From Streptomyces aurantiacus (lineage in GTDB: Bacteria > Actinomycetota > Actinomycetes > Streptomycetales > Streptomycetaceae), in the NCBI RefSeq assembly GCF_027107535.1, contig NZ_CP114283.1, forward strand, positions 6,262,001 to 6,326,000: 64,000 nucleotides of DNA. The letters are read 5' to 3'. Shown here piece after piece: positions 57,903 to 64,000 of the stretch (within the stretch, counting starts at the first letter, position 1; each line of letters opens with the position of its first letter). Made by a program: the position numbers and the translations under genes. Below the pieces are notes generated by a model. It was not told where the DNA came from, ran no database searches, and saw only the letters and a list, made by a program, of their open reading frames with translations.

Positions 57903-58892
57903 ATGACCGTGACCGCTGAACCCGCGGTCGGGAAGCGGGCGTTGCCCGGTGCGACGGGGCCCACCCCGCGCCGCCGTACCGGGCGGGTACGCCGTGTGGC
58001 CCTGCCGTATCTGCTCCTGCTGCCCGCCCTGCTTCTCGAACTCCTCGTCCATCTGGTGCCGATGGTGATCGGCATCGTCATGAGCTTCAAGGAGCTCACG
58101 CAGTTCTACATCCGCGACTGGGGCGCCGCGCCCTGGGCCGGCTTCGACAACTACAGCCTCTCCGTGGACTTCGACGCGCCCGTCGGCGAGGCGCTGCTGC
58201 ACTCGTTCTTCGTGACCTGCGCCTTCACCGTGCTCTCCGTCGGCCTGTGCTGGCTGCTCGGCACGACGGCCGCGGTCTACATGCAGGAGTCGTTCCGCGG
58301 CCGCGGCTTCCTGCGCGCGGTCTTCCTCGTCCCCTACGCACTGCCCGTCTACGCGGCCGTCATCACCTGGGCGTTCATGTTCCAGCGCGACAACGGCCTG
58401 GTGAACCACGTGCTGCACGACCAGCTGGGCCTCACCGACAGTCCGTCCTTCTGGCTGATCGGCGACAACAGCTTCGTCGCGCTGCTCGTCGTGTCCGTGT
58501 GGAAGGGCTGGCCGTTCGCCTTCCTCATCGTGATGGCGGGCCTGCAGAACATCCCCAGGGAGCTGTACGAGGCGGCCTCGATCGACGGGGCCGGAATGCT
58601 CCAGCAGCTGCGCCGCGTCACCCTGCCGTCGCTGCGGCCGGTCAACCAGGTGCTGGTCCTGGTGCTCTTCCTGTGGACGTTCAACGACTTCAACACGCCC
58701 TACGTGCTGTTCGGCAAGGCGGCTCCGGAGGCCGCCGACCTGATCTCGATCCACATCTACCAGTCGTCGTTCGTGACGTGGAACTTCGGGACGGGATCGG
58801 CGATGTCCGTACTGCTCCTGCTGTTCCTGCTGGTCGTGACGGGTGTCTATCTGGCCCTGACCTCACGCGGACGGAGCGCCGCCGATGCCTAG
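57903..58892 (+). CDS. sugar ABC transporter permease (MalF/LacF-like)
   Basis: A 329-residue membrane protein with six hydrophobic segments, starting ALPYLLLLPALLLELLVHLVPMVIGIVMSFKEL. The EAA loop is ELYEAASIDGAGMLQQLRRVTLPSLRP, which contacts the ATPase. It lies seven bases after the binding protein and overlaps the second permease by eight bases. Confidence 0.93.
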   Translation: MTVTAEPAVGKRALPGATGPTPRRRTGRVRRVALPYLLLLPALLLELLVHLVPMVIGIVMSFKELTQFYIRDWGAAPWAGFDNYSLSVDFDAPVGEALLHSFFVTCAFTVLSVGLCWLLGTTAAVYMQESFRGRGFLRAVFLVPYALPVYAAVITWAFMFQRDNGLVNHVLHDQLGLTDSPSFWLIGDNSFVALLVVSVWKGWPFAFLIVMAGLQNIPRELYEAASIDGAGMLQQLRRVTLPSLRPVNQVLVLVLFLWTFNDFNTPYVLFGKAAPEAADLISIHIYQSSFVTWNFGTGSAMSVLLLLFLLVVTGVYLALTSRGRSAADA

Positions 58893-59760
58893 AACGCCCA
58901 TGACCGCGCCCCGCTCGCCGATGGCCGCGCCACGCTCTTTCCTCTGGTCGCGCCGGATCTTCCTCACCCTGCTCACCGGATTCGTCCTGCTGCCGGTGTA
59001 CGTGATGGTGTCCAGCTCGCTGAAGCCGCTGCAGGACGTGTCGGGCGAGTTCCGCTGGCTGCCGAGCGGACTGACGATCCGCCCCTACATCGACATCTGG
59101 TCGACCGTTCCCCTCGCGAAGTACTTCGTCAACTCGCTGATCGTGGCGGGCGCGGCGACGGTCTGCTCGGTGGTGATCGCGATCTTCGCCGCGTACGGGG
59201 TGAGCCGCTACCGGTTCCACGGGAAGCGCCTCTTCACCGTGACCGTGCTGTCCACCCAGATGTTCCCCGGGATCCTCTTCCTGCTCCCGCTCTTCCTGAT
59301 CTACGTGAACATCGGCAACGCCACCGGCATCGCGCTCTTCGGCTCACGGGCCGGCCTGATCCTCACGTACCTGACGTTCTCGCTGCCGTTCTCGATCTGG
59401 ATGCTGATCGGCTACTTCGAGTCGGTGCCGCGCGATCTCGACGAGGCCGCGATGGTGGACGGCTGCGGGCCGCTCGGCGCGCTCTTCCGGGTCGTGGTGC
59501 CCGCCGCGGTGCCCGGGATCGTCGCGGTCGCCGTGTACGCGTTCATGACCGCGTGGGGCGAGGTGCTGTTCGCGTCGGTGATGACCAACGACACCACCCG
59601 CACGCTCGCCGTCGGCCTCCAGGGATACGCCACGCAGAACGACGTGTACTGGAACCAGGTCATGGCCGCCTCGCTCGTGGTGAGCGTCCCCGTGGTCGCC
59701 GGGTTCCTGCTGCTCCAGCGGTATCTGGTCGCCGGGCTCACCGCCGGGGCCGTCAAGTGA
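58885..59760 (+). CDS. sugar ABC transporter permease (MalG/LacG-like)
   Basis: A 291-residue membrane protein with six segments. The EAA loop is [28 protein letters not shown]. It pairs with the preceding permease. No ATP-binding gene is in the operon, so a shared ATPase of the MsiK type encoded elsewhere is expected, as for other Streptomyces sugar importers. Its stop overlaps an in-frame GTG of the glucosidase, but the better glucosidase start is 59808. Confidence 0.93.
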   Translation: MPRTPMTAPRSPMAAPRSFLWSRRIFLTLLTGFVLLPVYVMVSSSLKPLQDVSGEFRWLPSGLTIRPYIDIWSTVPLAKYFVNSLIVAGAATVCSVVIAIFAAYGVSRYRFHGKRLFTVTVLSTQMFPGILFLLPLFLIYVNIGNATGIALFGSRAGLILTYLTFSLPFSIWMLIGYFESVPRDLDEAAMVDGCGPLGALFRVVVPAAVPGIVAVAVYAFMTAWGEVLFASVMTNDTTRTLAVGLQGYATQNDVYWNQVMAASLVVSVPVVAGFLLLQRYLVAGLTAGAVK

Positions 59761-59807
59761 CCGGCTCGCCCCTCCTGACCGACTCGCCTTCCGCTGAGAG
59801 GACTTCT

Positions 59808-61166
<1,359 letters not shown>

Positions 61167-61168
61167 GC

Positions 61169-62164
61169 TCAGTGGGCGACCTCGTCCAGGGCGGCGACGA
61201 GTTCCGGGGCCACCGTGTCACGGAGCCAGGCGTCATGCTGCTCTCCCATGGCACGGGGGACCGTCTCGACGAGCATGATCAGGTAGAGGTAGCTGCGGTA
61301 GAGGGCCAGCCGACGACGGGCCGAGCCGGTGAACTCGGCCCGTCCGCCCTCCTCCTGGTACCCCGTCAGGAAGTCGCGGTCCTTTTCGATGTCGTCGAGC
61401 AGTGCCAGTGACACGAAGTCCGCCAGGGGGTCGCCCCAGAACATGCGCTCGCCGTCGATCAGACCGCCGATCTTCGGTCCATCGGGACGGGCCGGGTCCG
61501 GGCCGCCCGCCGGGCTTTCGACCAGGATGTTCCCCCTCCACAGGTCGAAGTGCACCAGACGCGGTACGACGACCTCGTCGAGGTCGCCGTAGGCGGAACC
61601 GGCCGTGCGGGCCACCTCTTCCACCGGCCGCGGCAGCCAGGCCCCGAACCGCCGGGCGTCGTCCAGGACGGCGTCGTACATGCCGGTGAAGGCCGACCGC
61701 CAGTCGGCGGACAGCGGGCCGAGCGCGCCGGACGGATAGCCGAACCCGGGACCGGACACCTCATGAAGGCGGGCCACCTGGCGGCCCAACTCCGTGCGCA
61801 GGAGGGCCTGTTCGTCCGGGTCAGGGCTGTCGTCCCACATGTCGCCCGGACAGGCCGTCATGAGCAGATGACGGCCTGTCGGCGCGGAAGCGTCGAAGGA
61901 GACACCCACCACGCGCGGCACGGGCACCTCGACCGTGCCGGCCGCGCGGTAGAACTCCGCCTCCGAGACGAGGAGTTCACGCTCGTGACTCAGGCCGGGG
62001 GCGGTGTGCGGGGGCGGGGTCTTCAGTACGTACCGGCTGCCGTCGGCGAGGAGCAGTTCCTCCACGGTGTTGTACGTCCCACCGCTGAGGGGACGACAAT
62101 GGACGAGGCGGCCCGCGGAAACACCCGCGGCCTCCAGGATCCGTCCGGTCCGTTCCTCCGGCAT
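61169..62164 (-). CDS. aminoglycoside phosphotransferase (APH)-fold kinase
   Basis: A 331-residue protein of the APH/choline-kinase fold. It has the ATP-binding Lys region RYVLKTPP, the catalytic loop LVHFDLWRGNILVE (H-x-D-x-x-x-x-N) and the metal Asp in GGLIDGERMFWGDPLADF. In place of antibiotics, many such Streptomyces proteins phosphorylate sugars or amino alcohols; the acceptor is not visible. The stop is two bases from the GH1 stop (convergent). ATG 62164 has a G-rich site upstream. Confidence 0.85.
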   Translation of the reverse strand: MPEERTGRILEAAGVSAGRLVHCRPLSGGTYNTVEELLLADGSRYVLKTPPPHTAPGLSHERELLVSEAEFYRAAGTVEVPVPRVVGVSFDASAPTGRHLLMTACPGDMWDDSPDPDEQALLRTELGRQVARLHEVSGPGFGYPSGALGPLSADWRSAFTGMYDAVLDDARRFGAWLPRPVEEVARTAGSAYGDLDEVVVPRLVHFDLWRGNILVESPAGGPDPARPDGPKIGGLIDGERMFWGDPLADFVSLALLDDIEKDRDFLTGYQEEGGRAEFTGSARRRLALYRSYLYLIMLVETVPRAMGEQHDAWLRDTVAPELVAALDEVAH

Positions 62165-62289
62165 ACCGCCCCACCCCGCCCCGTCGCCCCGCCGAACCAC
62201 GCCCCGGGCCGCAGCCCCGGTACAGGGTACGAAAGAGGGCGGCTCCACGTCTCGACGCTTCAAGAGGCGAGCGAAGCGCGCCCCTTGAA

Positions 62290-62309
62290 GGGGCGGGGGG
62301 AACTGCGCG
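62290..62309. repeat. fourth copy of the GGAACTGCGCG element
   Basis: GGGGCGGGGGGAACTGCGC lies at 62290-62309, in the intergenic gap. Just upstream CTTCAAGAGGCG (62259-62270) and CGCCCCTTGAAG (62279-62290) form a hairpin with one mismatch. Confidence 0.7.
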
Positions 62310-62392
62310 CCCAGCCACGACGAACCCGCACCCGAGGCACAACGCCCCGCACCTCGACCCGCAACCCAGGCGGAGCGCATAGGCTCCGGCGC

Positions 62393-62779
62393 ATGGAACA
62401 GAGCGAGATCATCCTCCGAGCGATCGGTGTCCTGACGGAGACCCAGGAAATGGTGCGCAGGCTCAACGAGGACGCCGAGGTGGACATAGACGCCGGCGAG
62501 GCCCAGCTGGGCAGACTGGTGACCGAGGTGTTCCCGTCGGTCGAGGTCCCCGGTGACGCGACCCCCGCCGAGGCGGGGCAGGCCGTCATCGACGCGCTGA
62601 TGCCCGCGGCGATCTCGCTGGTGGGGGCGTTCGCCTTCCTGTTCTCGGAGCTCGCCGACATCCACGACACGGGCCGTTCCGAAATCAAGAGCACCGAGCT
62701 TCTGCGCACCCTCGCCCTGAGGCTGTCGAACACGGACCCGAGCGCCGACTCCGGCGCGGAGCACGACGACGACGCGTAG
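62393..62779 (+). CDS. small alpha-helical hypothetical protein
   Basis: A 128-residue, acidic protein: EIILRAIGVLTETQEMVRRLNEDAEVDIDAGEAQLGRLVTEVF, then a hydrophobic stretch AAISLVGAFAFLFSELADIHDTG and an acidic tail. One hydrophobic segment could be buried or membrane-associated. No family recognised. ATG 62393 lies after a G-rich region. Confidence 0.7.
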   Translation: MEQSEIILRAIGVLTETQEMVRRLNEDAEVDIDAGEAQLGRLVTEVFPSVEVPGDATPAEAGQAVIDALMPAAISLVGAFAFLFSELADIHDTGRSEIKSTELLRTLALRLSNTDPSADSGAEHDDDA

Positions 62780-62850
62780 CGGTGCCCGGCGACGACGGCG
62801 GACCGCGGTGCGCCGACGCGCCGCCGTCCGTCGCCCTTCCGGCCGGCCGG

Positions 62851-63345
62851 TCAGGATTGCAGGCGGTCCAGGAAGGCCGACAGATGGCCCGTCGTGCGGT
62901 CGATCTGTTCCTCCACGGTGAGGCTCTCCTCGAAGCGTGATCCCGGACCGGGCAGCTTCTTGCCGCGTACGTAGAGGGAGCAGGCGAGGTCCGCGCACAT
63001 GTAGACGCCCACCGAGTTGCCCTCGCGCCCGGCCGTGCCCACCTTGCGTGCCGTCATGAGCGAGACGCCGTTCCCCGGGTGGGTGGTCAGACACAGCGAG
63101 CACATACTGCGGTGCAGGAAGCCCCGTTGCCGGGACGGGAAGCGCAGCGCCACGCCGACGAGCCGGCCGGACCGCTCGGTCACCAGATAGCTGCGGTCGG
63201 GTGCCCCGGGATCGCGCCAGCCGAGGAAGTCCAGGTCGTCCCACGGTCGTTCCTCCAGGTCCCGGGGTACAGCCAGCCTTTTCGCCTCTCCCTTGGAGCA
63301 GTTGACGAAGGAACCGCGGATGTCCTGCTCGGTGAGCGGCCTCAT
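62851..63345 (-). CDS. FBP/EF-G-binding-type zinc-finger protein
   Basis: A 164-residue protein of the FBP type (EF-G-binding protein C-terminal treble clef). The zinc motif is MCSLCLTTHPG, then GVYMCADLACSLYVRGKKLP, giving a CxxC...CxxxxC cluster. The start RPLTEQDIRGSFVNCSKGEAKRLAVPRDL is the family N-terminus. Related FusB-type proteins bind EF-G on the ribosome and cause fusidic acid resistance; Streptomyces members are uncharacterised. ATG 63345 follows AGGAGACC. A CTAGG palindrome array lies upstream. Confidence 0.83.
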   Translation of the reverse strand: MRPLTEQDIRGSFVNCSKGEAKRLAVPRDLEERPWDDLDFLGWRDPGAPDRSYLVTERSGRLVGVALRFPSRQRGFLHRSMCSLCLTTHPGNGVSLMTARKVGTAGREGNSVGVYMCADLACSLYVRGKKLPGPGSRFEESLTVEEQIDRTTGHLSAFLDRLQS

Positions 63346-63382
63346 GGCGGGGTCTCCTGACGAGTCGTGGGCATTGGAGTCA

Positions 63383-63410
63383 AACCTAGGGTGACTAGGT
63401 TATGACCTAG
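63383..63410. promoter_or_regulatory. CTAGGT/ACCTAG palindrome array
   Basis: AACCTAG-GGTGA-CTAGGTT (63383-63401) overlaps CTAGGT-TATG-ACCTAG (63395-63410). The alternating half-sites lie in the promoter gap between the FBP-type gene and the exporter-like gene, so one regulator may control both. Confidence 0.65.
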
Positions 63411-63475
63411 CCTAAGTAGCAGATCGACAGAGGGCCAATGGATTTTGGTTAAGCCACGAAGGGAGACAGTCGATC

Positions 63476-63595
63476 ATGATGCCTCTCCTCCTGGGCAGCC
63501 CCGGGCGGCACCAGGCGCCCACGGAGCTGCATCCTCCGGATACGTTCGGTGCGGCCGTCGAACGGGAAGTGCCCAGGGATGCGAGATGTACGTGA
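63476..63595 (+). CDS. possible short ORF overlapping the exporter start
   Basis: A 39-codon frame (MMPLLLGSPGRHQAPTEL... ending in CT) with GGGAG (63461-63465) ten bases before its ATG. It overlaps the exporter-like gene by 17 bases in another frame, which suits a leader or translational coupling. No homology is claimed. Confidence 0.35.
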   Translation: MMPLLLGSPGRHQAPTELHPPDTFGAAVEREVPRDARCT

Positions 63596-64000
63596 AGTGT
63601 GGGCTGCCGGCAGTGCCCAGGTGGCGAAGTGGCGCCAGGAGCCCGTGATCGTCCAGACGGTCCGATCGGCGGCGGCCGCGACGGTCGCGTACGTGGTCGC
63701 CCTGCGTTTCAGCCCCGAGGCCGCCCCGCTCACCGCTCCCCTGACCGCGCTCCTCGTCGTCCAGGTCACCCTCTACGCGACCCTCACCACCGGTGTGCGC
63801 CGCGTGAACGCCGTGGTGGCGGGTGTCCTCGTCGCCATCGGCTTCAGTGCTCTGGTGGGGCTGACCTGGTGGAGCCTGGGGCTGCTCATCCTGGCCTCGC
63901 TGGCCGTCGGGCACCTGGTGCGGGTCAGCGAGTTCGTGCCCGAGGTGGCGATCAGCGCGATGCTGGTCCTCGGTGTCACCCGGGTCGGCGACACGGCCTG
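63579..64000 (+). CDS. FUSC/aromatic-acid-exporter-like membrane protein (partial)
   Basis: An open frame beginning at ATG 63579 (MRDVREVWAAGSAQVAKWRQEP) and running past the window edge; 140 residues are visible. They contain hydrophobic segments: TVRSAAAATVAYVVALRF, PLTALLVVQVTLYATLTTG, VVAGVLVAIGFSALVGLTWWSLGLLILASLAVGHLVR and AISAMLVLGVTRVG. The pattern matches the N-terminal half of aromatic acid exporter/FUSC-like proteins. The start has GGGAAG about ten bases upstream and overlaps a short ORF. Partial gene. Confidence 0.8.
   Translation, partial: MRDVREVWAAGSAQVAKWRQEPVIVQTVRSAAAATVAYVVALRFSPEAAPLTAPLTALLVVQVTLYATLTTGVRRVNAVVAGVLVAIGFSALVGLTWWSLGLLILASLAVGHLVRVSEFVPEVAISAMLVLGVTRVGDTA

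Overview
The window is high-GC actinobacterial DNA, almost certainly from a Streptomyces chromosome. It has very high third-position GC, many GTG starts, a conservon, a terpene synthase, a consensus cellobiose-repressor (CebR) box, only four TTA codons among the genes called here, and the intergenic GC-rich element common in this genus. About 62 protein genes are called. No tRNA, rRNA, IS element, phage gene or CRISPR array was seen.

Layout. 0-9.2 kb: ArsB-like permease, secreted GH9 cellulase behind a CebR box, an AraC regulator divergent from a PhyH dioxygenase, HAD and 2-hydroxyacid dehydrogenase genes, and a GH114 lipoprotein. 8.2-16.9 kb: small redox and stress genes (NTF2-like/flavoprotein pair with TetR, aldehyde dehydrogenase, F420-type reductase, CDF transporter, glutathionyl-hydroquinone-reductase-like protein, peroxiredoxin, VOC, PPOX). 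17.2-24.6 kb: terpenoid/signalling block with a class I terpene synthase, a five-gene conservon (cvnA-D plus a P450 lacking ExxR) and a second P450. 24.7-35.9 kb: an operon of fatty acyl-AMP ligase, Pks13-like synthase (ACP-KS-AT-ACP-TE), antigen-85-like esterase and crotonyl-CoA carboxylase/reductase, divergent from an MFS exporter and a TTA-containing PucR regulator. 35.9-43.5 kb: regulators with visible operators (TetR, GlxA/AraC, MarR) beside oxidoreductases, and a STAS protein. 43.6-55 kb: TetM-like GTPase with an upstream leader ORF, DUF4230, VanZ, secreted GH16-lectin glucanase, an I36/lipoprotein/I36 operon, PHP and HAD hydrolases, a structured non-coding stretch and an SDR. 55.1-61.2 kb: ROK repressor divergent from a sugar ABC importer and GH1 glucosidase. 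61.2-64 kb: phosphotransferase, small ORFs, an EF-G-binding-type zinc-finger protein, and the start of an aromatic-acid-exporter-like protein that runs off the end.

The most notable system is the 24.7-35.9 kb locus. It carries the core enzymes of mycolic acid condensation (FadD32-, Pks13- and Ag85-like) in an organism group that makes no mycolates. A CCR sits in the operon where mycolate producers use an acyl-CoA carboxylase. I infer that it makes an alpha-alkyl-beta-keto (mycolate-like) lipid. The conservon and the PucR regulator carry TTA codons, which suggests developmental (bldA) timing for both specialised loci. All functional calls come from reading sequence and motifs; no database search was run.
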